From Plasmodium brasilianum (Eukaryota > Apicomplexa > Aconoidasida > Haemosporida > Plasmodiidae), in the NCBI RefSeq assembly GCF_023973825.1, contig NC_090122.1:1666630-1730629 (forward strand): 64,000 bases of DNA, read 5' to 3'. The notes below the pieces were generated by a model. That model saw only the letters and a program-made list of their open reading frames with translations. It did no database searches and was not told the origin of the DNA. The position numbers and the translations under genes are program-made. Shown here in pieces: positions 36,002-48,600 of this stretch. How positions within the stretch are numbered: position 1 is the first letter of the stretch; each line of letters opens with the position of its first letter.

Positions 36002-39000
36002 CTATAAAATTTGCTTAAATAGATTAACGGCAAAACTAATTAAGGTATAGGATACAGATATAAAATGCAACTTTACTGCGTCTTTGGAAGTTGCATATTT
36101 CTTTTTAACAAAATCACAAACAATTAATAAAAGTAGCTTATTTTTTTTATCAACTGGATAGGTACTAAATAATATATTGTATGAATCAAAGTGCAAAACA
36201 TTAAATGAGTTATATAATTTTATGGAATTAATAAATTCATTAAAAGTTGAAAAGCCCACCATACTATAATAATAAGATTTGTAATAATATTTATTGTTAT
36301 CTGGGAACCTTTTTACAAAATTATTTAAATATAAACTATTTGGCTTGAGTAAAAACAGATGAGGAAATGGCAAGGCAACTTTGAATTCGATGGTAGTGTT
36401 ATCATTATATAAACATTGCAAATTCAAAAATAATGGCAAATTATGTAGGAGTTTTTTTTTGAAACATAGTGTATATAATAAACATATTTCATTCTTTTTT
36501 AAATTAATATAATCATTTTCTTCTATTACTTTGTTATAATTCTTTTTCAAATTCCTTTTAACTACCTTAATGTTATCCATTCTATTTTCGCTTAGATTAC
36601 TTTTAATGTAAATAATGTTATATAAAATCGACTTTATGTATATATTCAAGTACACATTTTCTTCTTTTATTTCTCCCTCTGCTTTGTTCAGCTTAGCATT
36701 ATTACTTTTATTGCTAGAGTTTACATTGTTCGAGTTTACCTTGCTGCTAGCGTTTACGTTGTTGTTCGTGTTTATGTTACTGCTAGCGTTTACGTTACTG
36801 CTAGCGTTTACGTTACTGCTAGCGTTTACGTTACTGCTAGCGTTTATGTTGCTGCTAGCATTTGAGTTTCTTCTAACGTTTACGTCATCATCGTTAGTAT
36901 TATTATGCTTTTCTGTGCTTCCTTTCCCCTTATATAGTTCTTCACCCTTGGAAACGTTAGCATAATAAAGCTTCGCATAAATCTTAACAAGGTTGTTTTC
37001 AAAAATGAGGCCCTTGGTATTTTTTGTATAAAAATTTCTCAGAAGATTTTTATGTTTATTAATATCTTCATCTGATAAAAAGTTGGATTTTATTCTTGTG
37101 TTTATATAATTGTCTAAGTATGATATTTTTTGTTCTTTTTTATTGCACTTATTAATTATTTTTTCTAAATTGGTAAAATAGCTTTTCCTATTCAAATTTA
37201 TAACATAACCAATTTTTTCACTGCTATTTGACATGAGACTTCCTTTAATATTTCTTGAAACCTTTACAAAGTAATTAAATTTCTTTTCAAACCTTTTATA
37301 ATCACTAAAATAGTCATTGGTTGTTTTTTTGCTCAACGTGTTTACTCGTTTGTGTTTATGCGAAATTGCACTTTTCCTTAATTGATGATCCTTGTTCCTT
37401 TCTCCTTTATCGTCTTCTGTTGCGTCTTCTCTTCCTTCATGTTTATTCATTATTTCATTATTCCAGTAGCAAGTGATCTTTTCTTTATTAAGTTTTTTTC
37501 CTCGACCTTTACGAATGTCCTTTATATAACTGTCACTCACTACATTCTTTATTTTTTTTTTCTTATTCGTCACTTCGGATGAACTTCCCTCCCCTTGATA
37601 TGAGTCGCTCAACATTTCACAGTTGTTAACAGTGTAATTTTCCCTAAATAAATGAGGGCTCTTACCTTTTTTTTTTTTTTTAGCATGATTAATATTATTA
37701 TTTTTTCTATTGTTAATTAAAATTTTTTTTTTCCTATATACTTTTTCCTTCTCCAAAGAAGACATACGATGATTGCAATTGTATTTGTTAATATTGTTGT
37801 TAATTCTTTCACTATTACTACTACTACTACTACTAGAACTACTGGTGGTATTTTTTTTGTGGTTGCTCTTTTTTTCCTTGTGGTTATGCATCTTACTTTC
37901 TAATTGTTCCTTACTATGCCCTTTTTTTAAATGTTTATTTTTATAGTTTTGATTTTTTTTCTTTTTATTTATATTCTTTAAAAAGTTCATTTGCTCACGG
38001 CTTTTTAAATAAAATGAAAAAGTGCTATTATTCGTTTGGACATCTAAGTCATCTCTAAACGCTTTATATAAATTATCACCAGGAATTATTCTATCATCTT
38101 TCGCTATTTGAAAATAGTTGACACCATTCATATGGTTATGTTTGTCATTCTTTTTATTATCATTAGGTACATTAAAAGGATAATTCTTTTTTTTATTTTT
38201 CTCTCCTTTCTTTTCTTCTTTTTGAACTTCATCCACTCTTTTCATATTAAAAATGAATCGATCACTTTGATTATTTGTTAACATGTTGTGGTGAAGTTGA
38301 CTATTGCTATTCTTTTCATTTTTTTCACTTTCTTCTTTTCGTACGTTTGTAAGAAAGTTGTCATAACCGATCAAGTCAGCGAAATCACTACTGTCGTCTT
38401 TTCTTCTATTCTCCTTAGTACTGGTCGAAGTCAAATATTTTTTATATTCCTCAATTAAAAAATTGTCAACTAATAAATCATTTTCTTCATCTACGGATTC
38501 CTTTGTATCGGTAACGGAAGCATCATAATCATCATGACCATCATCATTTTTAAAAAAATGTTTCTTCTCATTAAGACTATTATCCAAAATGTTGTTGTCA
38601 TCACAATCATAATTATTTCGTTCTTGCTCGTTGTTATGAACAGCAAAAAATTTCTCTAAAATTTTTGGACTTACATTTATCCTCTTTTGATTTTTGATAT
38701 AATTTTTCACAAATATATCATTAAAATTAGAGTTTTTCTTTACATATTTATATTTATTTATTATGTCATCGAGTAAGTGGTTGTAGCTGTTAGTTGTGGA
38801 ATTTTCTAAGTTCCAATTAATTTTTTTTAGTTTCATTAAACTTAAAGAATTTTTTTCATACTCGTTATAACTATTCTTGTGTATATGTTTTAATAAAAAG
38901 GATAGATATAACAAGAGCTTTTCATTTTTCATCTGTGCATTTTGCAACTGAAATAGCAAATTATTTACCTTGCTGTTAAGATTATTATTAATTTCACTTG

Positions 39001-42000
39001 AATATTTTAATTTTAATTTATGTTCATTAAAAATAGCATTTAACTTAGTAATTTGTTCTGATAAATGATCATTTTCTTTTTTATTTTTCTCAATTAATTT
39101 TTCAGCTTCTACAACTTTTTCATTTTCTTTTTCCAATTTTTCTATTTTACTATTTTTTTTTTGTACAATATTTTCTATAACTGTAATTATTTCTTTATTC
39201 GATTCTATTATTTCTTTTAACTTACTATTTGCATCTATGTAACTTTCATTATCTAATTCTAGCAGCATTACTAATTTATCCAGTTCTTCAATTTTTCTTT
39301 CGTTTTCCTTATTTTTATTTTCATAAAATACTTTCTCCTTATTACATACATTATATAACTGCTTGTATAGATTTAAATTATTCTGTTTTAATAATTCCGT
39401 CTCATGATCAAAATCATTATTTTTCAAAAATATATTCATTATTATATAGGAATAGTTACTCGAAAAATTCCTTTCTCTTTTGTTTAATTCTTCTTTCTTT
39501 TCTATTTCATTTTCAATCCTACTTCCTTTCATCATCCCATTGCTGGACGTTCTCATTTTATCGAAACTATCTGCATTGTTCAGCTTATTAAAATTACTCA
39601 TACCCACGTCTCCATTCATCACTCCCTTGTTAAAATTATTATCAAAGCTGCGATTGTTCCGGTTGAAGTTGCTACGGTTGAAGTTTAAGTTATTAAAGTT
39701 AAGATGACCGAAGTTAGAACTATTAAAATTAGTGTTACCGAAGTTAGGGTTACTGAAACTAGGGTCACTGAAGTAAGGGTCGCTGAAGTAAGGGTCGCTG
39801 AAGATAGGATTTGTAAGGTTAAAATTTTTTCTCGTAAAACTGAAGTTACTCATGTTCGGAGTGCTCAAATTTCTGCTAGTAAAATTGAAGTTACTCATGT
39901 TCGGAGTGCTCAAATTTCTGCTAGTAAAATTGAAGTTGCTCACGTTGGGGTTATTCAAACTTCTGCTGGTAGTAAAATTGAAGTTTTTAAAATTTAAAAC
40001 GTTCTTGTTATTGCTACGAGTAGAATTATAATTATTCATAGTATGGTTACTCAATTTTCGATTTGTTAAATGATCATTTATCCCTGAGAAATCATTAATA
40101 ATAGGTTTTGTAAAATTAAAATTCCTAGTGTTTCCATTGTTGCTATTATCATATCTAAATTTTGAACTTGGAAAAAGAGAATCATTGTTCATAAAAAAAC
40201 TTTTATTATTTTTAATTTCTTGATTAGGATAAAAATTGTCGGTAACTTGTGTTAATAAGTACGCTGTGGGTACAAAAAATTTAGTTTTCTTTAATATATT
40301 TTTATTTAGATTTATTAAGCAAGTGTAATAACGACAATTATTTATGCTATCTAATATATCAACTGATAAATACAACTGATTGTTATAAAAAATAGAAAAC
40401 TCGAACAATTCTGATACGTTTATAGAAAAATTCTCCACATTTTTACTTCTACTTTTCTTTCTTATATTTATTTTATTATCTAATGATTTTAATGTTAAAT
40501 ATATAAAAACATTTTTTATATTGAACGAAACGTTTATTATATCAGATATGTGAATTATTATAACTAATAAACTGCTTGAAGTTAACTGTTTATCATGGTT
40601 ACTTGTTTTACTTTTGGATAATTTATTTGATAACTTGAAATCATTTATTGATTCCATTATATTCTTATTTAAAAAATCATCTTCATTACTATTTAAACTT
40701 TCAAATTTGAATTTGTTCTCATATAATTCTTTCTTTTTTTTTTTTTTTTCCTCCTGTTATTATCCTTTACATTTGGGTAATTGAAATTTTCATCCATGTC
40801 ACTGCTTAAAATTTTGGTATCATTAGGGATACCGATATCCTTATTAAATGAATCTATTGACATTGATCTAAACATACCTTTATCATGAATATCTTTTTCT
40901 CTACTAATATCATCACTTAGATAATTTCTTCTTTTTTCTCTTTCTTTTTTTTTCTTCTTTTTTTTCTTTTCACGTTCTTTTCTTCTACTTCTACCTTTAC
41001 TTCCGCTTCTACTTCCACTCCTGCTTCTACTTCTACTTCTACTTCGATTTCTTTCTCTTTCATTTTCTTCATCTGTGCTTTTATATTTTCTTCCTTTTTT
41101 TTCATTCTGTTTTTCCCCTTCATGATGTTTTTTTTTTTTTGACATGTACCTCCTATTGTTGTTCATAAATGTTTTGTCACCTACTTCTGAATATCTCCTA
41201 TTTCCATCTTTTTTGTTTTTCTCAAAACTATCGAAAAGTTTAACTGCTCTGTTAACTTGGGTAGAAACCTAATCAGGATTGAATTCCACGATATACACAC
41301 AAATGTAAATAGGTACATACGCACATACAAGTGTACACGTATATATAAATATATATATCAAAATGTGAACATATAGGTAAACACAAGGACACATAAGCAG
41401 TACATAAAAAGACATACACATGCTCATCCATGTAGCTAAAATAAAAATAAAATAAAGTAAAATAATAACAGTATACCTCTACTAATTGCTCGAACAAATT
41501 TGCATTCCCCCTTTCTAGTGCCTCTAGTGTTAATTTTTCTAATATAAGTAAATCTCTGAAGGGGATAAAAAATATGTATATATATATGCATATACATTTT
41601 TTGGTGCCTTTTTTTGAATTTTTTTTTTTGACTCATGTGTTTGTGTGCAATTTCATATAATGCCAAAGCTTTAATTGCAATTTTTAGATTCCTTACTTTT
41701 TACATTCTCTGTATATTTCTCGCATCACATCAATATCTACATTTATGAAAATACAGAAAAGAGGTATATTTTATGATAAATATGTGTTTATAGATTTTGT
41801 TTTTCCTTCTTAAATGTGTATATATATGTACAAATATATATATATATATACATATACACGTGTGGGAGAACAGGTGGAGGATGTGAACAATATATATAAA
41901 GAGTAAATAGTAACATAATTTTCTTTAATAACCCGTCGAGTCATGATGCACACATGCCTCTAGTTGCTTCGCCAGTTCCTTAAAATTTGTAATTTTCTGT

Positions 42001-42014
42001 TTGACGTTTTTCAT
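36002..42014 (-). CDS. Candidate trunkless adaptor: GAT-like helices, C2-like domain, coiled coil and alpha-adaptin appendage-like C terminus
   Basis: Exons (minus strand) are 42014-41933, 41736-41697, 41555-41477 and 41268-36002. The last crosses an A16 run (40734-40749) where one added base joins two frames, giving 1822 residues with all phases consistent. Residues about 28-85 (MREIYRECKKDLLILEKL; LFEQLVEVSTQVNRAVKLFD) resemble the helical GAT domain of GGA/TOM1 proteins. An Arg/Ser-dipeptide and Lys-rich linker follows. Residues about 298-400 look like a C2-type beta sandwich. A FNFT/SNF repeat region and a coiled coil (about 677-863) come next. From about 1485 to the end the sequence fits an AP-2 alpha appendage: GLIFENNLVKIYAKL, then a NVNASS insert, FLNLQCLYNDNTTIEFKVAL, FVKRF, and a terminal helix. 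No adaptin trunk is present. A role in clathrin-type vesicle transport is inferred. The donor of exon 1 (ACGG|gttatt) is the weakest junction. Confidence 0.7.
36742..36862 (-). repeat. 18-bp tandem repeat encoding NVNASS
   Basis: About five to six units of an 18-bp element (core GCTAGCGTTTACGTTACT on the plus strand), coding for Asn-Val/Ile-Asn-Ala-Ser-Ser. They lie inside the predicted appendage domain, between its first strand and the rest, so they are likely a surface loop. Central copies are almost identical. Confidence 0.9.
39690..39985 (-). repeat. Degenerate SNFNFT / DPYFS repeats in the adaptor-like protein
   Basis: Two related arrays. One has 45-bp units coding for STPNMSNFNFTSRNL-type repeats (39830-39965), with two near-identical neighbouring copies. 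The other has 15-bp units coding for SDPYF/SNPNF-type repeats (39720-39800). Both lie in the linker between the C2-like domain and the coiled coil and are in frame. Confidence 0.85.
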
Positions 42015-43327
42015 TTTGAAAAAATAAATTTTCAATAATTAAAAAAAAAAAAAGATTTCTTCCCCATATATGGTGACATATTCTTTTTGCAATAACATTT
42101 TATAATTTTGTACCTTCAGTTAAGATGATAAAAAAAATCAAAAAAAATTAATTATAACTTAAGCATATTATACAAATCTAAGAACTAGAAATTTACTATA
42201 TTATACAACAGTTGTTTATTTATGACAAAAATAAATGAGAAATAAAAAAAAATATAGTTATCACATAAAAAATAAGCCCTTCTAAGATGAAATAATATAA
42301 GGAAAATAAAAAATGTAAATTAAATTTTACAATAATAAAATATTACAATTATATACATTCATATTATAATTAAAACGAAAAAAAAAAAAATAGGGAAAAA
42401 AAATATTTTTTATTTGTCAATTTTGCTTCATTTTTCTTTTTTTTTTTTTTGCTTCCAATTATTGCTACAAATATTTCAAATGTTTTTTCTAGGCTCTTTT
42501 TTTTTTTTTTTTTTTTTTTTATTTCCTTGATTTCTTTGAGGAATTTCATAAGATGGTTTATAAGTATTAATACATTTGTATATTATATATATATATATAA
42601 TATATATAGAAGCACTTCATTGTTTTTACTAGAAATTTTCCAACCTTAAAGCAGAATGGTAGATTTTCCTCGAATGAAGGCAAAAATTTTCAAAATTGGA
42701 AATGTCATTAGTAAAAAATTTAAATGAATTGAGAAATAGAAGAATCTGAATCTTGCCTTAATTCATTTTATCATGCTTTTTTCATTTTCTCTATGCACTA
42801 TTAGGCATTTTTTTTTTTAATTAAAAAAAAAAAAAAGAATTTTAAAAACGAAAATGTACGCACTATTATGTATATATATATGAACAAAGGATGTTCAAGC
42901 ATGTTTCATTTTCTTCGCATATATAATCAAATAAGTCGAACAAAAACGTTTAACTCCATCCCAAAATTTTGGGATAACATAAATGAAAAAAAAAAAAAAT
43001 AGTTTTAAAAATTGTAAATGTAAAACGAGAAAATGATTTTAAAAAAATAAGGGAAAAGCATTAAATATTAGATTTAAAAAATTTTGCAGAAAACATTAAA
43101 ATAAAAAAAAAGGTGAATAAAATAGGGGTATTGCTGCTATTCCTATATACGCAAATGCTCTTACATATATATATATATACATATGTGTGTATAGGCAGTA
43201 AAATATGCACACTTTTGTAAACATAAAATGCTGCCCAAAAATAACTAGCTTAAATTTTAATAGTAATTTGAACGTAAAATTAAAAATAAGTAATAATTAG
43301 AAATCATTTGAGTCAACAGTTTTCCCA
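42015..43327. other. Intergenic region upstream of the adaptor-like gene
   Basis: A 1.3-kb spacer between tandem minus-strand genes. It holds the promoter of the adaptor-like gene and the TAF5 3' UTR. T-rich homopolymers occur near 42497-42520, with TA runs near 42585-42607 and 43165-43181. No gene seen. Confidence 0.6.
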
Positions 43328-44711
43328 TCATATTAAAGCATTAATTCCTAAAAAAACAATAAATAACAATGATAATAGCAATAATATTAGTAGCAATATA
43401 GCAAAAGCAGTAATAGCAATATAACATTTGCAATAGGAATAATAATATATTGTTAACATCGTGCGAGATGAGTTTTGTAGGAATGTAAAAACTTACCAAA
43501 TAAGAGAAGAGCGTTTTCTGGTGTAAATTTTGCTGATATTAAATTTGAATAATTAACTCCATACGACTTTGATAACTTAACATATGGATTATTTTTTTTG
43601 GGGGACTTTTCTAATTTTATCCTTTTGTTTTCTACGGAACTCTTTGTTTCTTTTGAGGCTAAAAAGCATAATCGATACAATTTAAAAACGGGCCAAACAT
43701 GTATGTATATGTGTGTGTACTCAATTGTACATAAGCGGCTGTGTATACGCATATACATATGTGTGCATATATAAGTGTATACATATATGTGTAAATTCCA
43801 ATATGCCCATGGCACGATTTTTTTATTTTCATTTTATTACCTTTTGAACAATTGTAAAAATCAATGAGACTGTTAGAAGACATAGAAACTAACAGATTGT
43901 TATCATAACTGAAGTCCATATTTAAAATTTTGTCTTCATAGTAATCAATACTACTTATAGTTTTCGATTTGCCATTTTCTTTTTTTGCATATTCTTTGTT
44001 TAAAAAATTATTATCTATATAACTATCAAACGATTTAGTTGTATGAAAATATGGGGTATCCTCAAGCTGATTCGTACCAATAGTATTCTTTGATTCCACG
44101 TTAATATATTTGTCAGTTGCCAAGTCAATAAGATTTATATTATTCGTATAACCACCTTTTAATCGGCATAAAAAGATATAAAAATGGGAAGAAAAAGTTA
44201 TATTAAAAGATGCACAGTGGATTATGAAATAACTAACATGCAACGTGTAACTGAAAACTATAAATAATATATAACAAGAGGATTAATAAACAGATTAACT
44301 CGCGGGTTAACAAAAGGATGAACAAATAACTGCTATGTAACATCTACTACATGATGAACAAACATTAGAGATTAAAATAAATAAGGTTTCCAAAAAATTA
44401 AATAAAATAAAGTACTATAAAATAAAATAAATAAAACGAATTAAAATACCTGCATACGAAAGTAATTTCCCGTTTTTGGAAAAACATAATGAAGTTACTC
44501 CTTGACTGCTCGGATAGTTATTCTTAAACCGCTTGATGAACGAATTTACCCTTACGTCATATAGATGTACATAATTGTCTAAATGATGGGACAAATGGCA
44601 TGTGCACATGTTTCATGTGCCGTAAAGAGGTTATATATTATATGCATAAACATATACATAAACACACACAAATATATATAAATATATATACATATGTATA
44701 TATCTACGCAC

Positions 44712-44742
<31 letters not shown>

Positions 44743-45557
44743 ACAATTATGTAGTCAGAATTTACCGAAATATCCGCAAGCTACAAGCGTGCTATTGTAG
44801 TGATATTTACAAATGTTGGCAGTGGAATTATATTTATACGTAATAAAGGGGTAGGTTTTATTAGTTGAGTAGATCCTTAAATTTCCATCATCTTCACATG
44901 AACAAAAAAAATAACCTAAAAAGGCCGTATCAAGATACCATATGGGGGTATGTCCTCCTACATATTTCACATAATTTTTATTACTAATAGTACTGTATAA
45001 ATATATATCTCCATTTACATTACCTGATAATAAAATTTTATTTGTTTCACCAAAACATAAACTAGAAACATTAAATATATTACCATACAATTTCGATATT
45101 TCATTTTCCTCCTGATCATCTAAATCAATAGATATTGTATTAATTTCTTTTAAATGATCATATTTTCTAATATCACTTGGATCTACTATACTACTGTTTT
45201 CCATATCTCTTTTTTTATTTTTTATTTTATTTATTTGTGATTGTTTAATATTCCACAATTTGATTATATTATTTGTATGAGCTGTTGCAACTAATGATCC
45301 ATCAAATCCTGAAATTTCTGCACACGTCATGTCGTTGCAATTGTTCAGGCAGTAATATAACATACTGGGCATTCTATTTTTTGTAACTTTTAATCTATTT
45401 CTCACTTGTGTCCTTATTATGTGCTTATAGTAGTAGTATGCGTCACTAGTTTCATTTGGTACATACGCATTTTCTTCCTTTTCCTTTACTAATTTACTGT
45501 TGTCATCCTGCATTGTTGCAATGGGTAACAAACACATGAAATTAAATTACAGAAAAA

Positions 45558-45645
<88 letters not shown>

Positions 45646-48600
45646 GCAATATGTGCATATATACATGCGTGTGCGCATGTATATATGCGCACGTATATGA
45701 GAATTTAAAAAGGGACGATGTATCAACTACTCTATCCCTCACGGTACCTCTGCAATTTCGTCTTTAAGAGAGTATATGGGGGGCAAATTCCACTGAACAG
45801 GAAAGCTTAATTTTATATTATAAACGAAGTTGGTCGATACAAAGGAATAAAAGAAATTAAAATTCCTTTCAGAGTCATCAACTTGTATTATTTTTATTTT
45901 TGTCGTAATTAAGTTGTAAAGTGAAACACCTCCATACACGCTTAAATAATGCAGCAGGGACTTCTTTCCTAATCTAAAAAAGGTGAAGCACAAAATATGA
46001 AAAAAAAAAAAATTGTTATAAAATAATGAAAAAACATGCAAAATTTTCACAAGTACACGTGGGCACAAAATTAGACAAACAGAGGTATACAAATTTCCCC
46101 TATTACTGTAAAGCTTAAATTTTTCCACATTTACAAAAAGGAGTACTTACTTTGTCATGTACACTATATGTTTGGCATCTTTTTCTTTAAAACGAATTAG
46201 CGATATCTCAAACATTTGACTTAAGCTAACACAATTTGATAAGAATTTTGTTACTGGTTCATATGCAGAAAATTTTTTTAAATATTTGTTTTTAAACTGA
46301 ACCAAAGTATCATAACTGCTGGTTAGTAACAATATATAAATTTCTAATAACAAACAGAAGGCAACATTATACAACTGTAACTTAATTTGACTTAAATTAT
46401 TTTCACACCAATTAATAAATTCATCAAACATATGAATTAAACTTGGTAAATTAAAATTTTCCTTTTCTACACATTCTACTTGTTTTTCCATGGGAGAAGA
46501 TCGTATAGTTACGTTAATATTTCTATTAATGTTATTTATTTTATCCTTTAATATGTTCAGAATTTCTTTATCTAAATTTAAATTGTTTAACAAGGTATCT
46601 AGTGACATACTCTTATAATATTCTAAATCAAAACGATTAACACTTCTCACGTGATGATTTCTTAATGAGGGTGATGATATCTTAGTGCTTTCATTATTGT
46701 TATCATTATTGTTATCATTATTGTTAACATTATTGCTAACATTATTGCTAACACTATTGTTTTCGTTATTATTAGCGTGGTCATCTTCATCAATTACATT
46801 TCCAAATAATTTTGTTAAAGCTATCAACTTTTTATCACTTCCCATACGCTCGTTTGAATAGTTAGATAAAGTTTCATAAACTTCGCTATATTTTTTTTTT
46901 TTTTTTGAAGATTTTAAATCATCATCTTCATGACCAACATCAATTTCTTTGTACATATTTTTTTCTTTATCTAAAAATACTTTTGACAAATCATTGTTCA
47001 TATTATCATAATTTTCGAGTGGACCTTTCTTTTTATTATATACATAATTGTCATCCTCTTTTATGTTCATATTTAAATTTAAATTTGAAATTTTTCTTAT
47101 TTCTTTCGTATAATTATCTTCATTATCATTATGTCCTGTATGTATCGTACTGAAAGGGGCTCTTGTAAAGGTATTTTGTTCATTATTTTCATTAAAATTT
47201 AATAAATGGTTATTGTAATCGAAATTTTTCTTTTTCTCTTTGTAATTATCTTCAAATGGTGTTGTTGCCATTCTTTCGTTTTTAGATGCTTCCAATTTTT
47301 TCCCTTTATTTTTTTCTTCCTTTTTTTCTCTTCTTTTTTTTTTTTCGTTTTTTCCTCGAATTCTTGTCCACTTCTTTTAAAAACTTCCATACTATTTTTC
47401 AATTCTGAATTCATATTTTTGTCAAACAAAATTAATGTACCTTTTTCCCTATCCTTGATGTTATTATTGTTATTACTTACGTTTATGTTGTTAATTCTGT
47501 TAATACTGTTAATGTTGTTATCTTTTGCACTAATATTTACATCATTGCTATTGTTGATATTACTGTGCATAATGTCACTGTTGATGTAGCTCACGCTGTT
47601 GAAATTGTTAGGTGTGCTGATATTCCGTTCTAACGAAGGATGCCCACTTAAATAAGGCATACTGTTACTTCCAATATTATCTAACGGGGCAGTAGTATTT
47701 TTTTTTTTTTTTAATTCTTCATATGTCATATTTTGGTTTATATGCATGGACGGACTACTTCCACCGTTAATATTTATTTTTTTATTTATATAAGCTCGGT
47801 CCATTCTATGTATTTTGGGCGATTTTATATTTTGCTGATCAAGTGACTTCAAAATTTTATTGCTATTTTTGTACTTTTTTGCATAGAGTTTCGACTTGTT
47901 ATTTTCTTTTAACATATCTTTCATCATATTTGTTTGGCTCATATGGTTAAATGCATCTTTCGCGCTTTCCTTATCATTGTTCACGCTCAATTTGTACACA
48001 CCCGCGTTGTCTACGTTGTTTGCCAGTCCGCCGTTCGTCAAGATGTTATTCGCTATACTGCTGTTCGACATGCTGACACTCAAGTTGATATTCCCTAATT
48101 TGTTATTAGCCAAATGGCTGTTCGACGCACCACCATTTTTCATACTCATAATTTGCTTCTTTACGCTCATTTTGTGAAACATGGACGAAGAAAGATTTGC
48201 ATTTTCAGGAATAAATTTAATTGAATTGTCCATTTCACTTAAATTGTTATATCTTACATTTTTCTCATCATTGATATTTTTAAAATTTTCTATATTCCTA
48301 TAAGTTTTAGCATCAAACATATTATTCGCTTGTATAAAAGCCTTTTTGGCTTCATTTCCGATGATATTATTATTATGGCTGATATTTTTGATATTGTTGT
48401 TATTATTGTTATTGCTGATATTGCTGTTATTAATGTTATTGCTAATATTGTTGTTACTGCTTCCACTATTATTAACACCATAAAGCTTGAAATTTGCCTC
48501 TTCATTAATGAGTACATTAGCAGTTTTATTTTTACCATTGTAATCTGTATCCTTTGGTTTGCTGCTCAATTTGTTATCTTTCTTGGGTTGTACGCCGAAA

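Noticed and set aside
43453..43496. TAF5 ending in LHSYKTHLARC by reading through a donor site
   Set aside because: A consensus gtaagt follows ALLLFG, and the spliced end (GINALI) matches the TAF5 C-terminal strand better.
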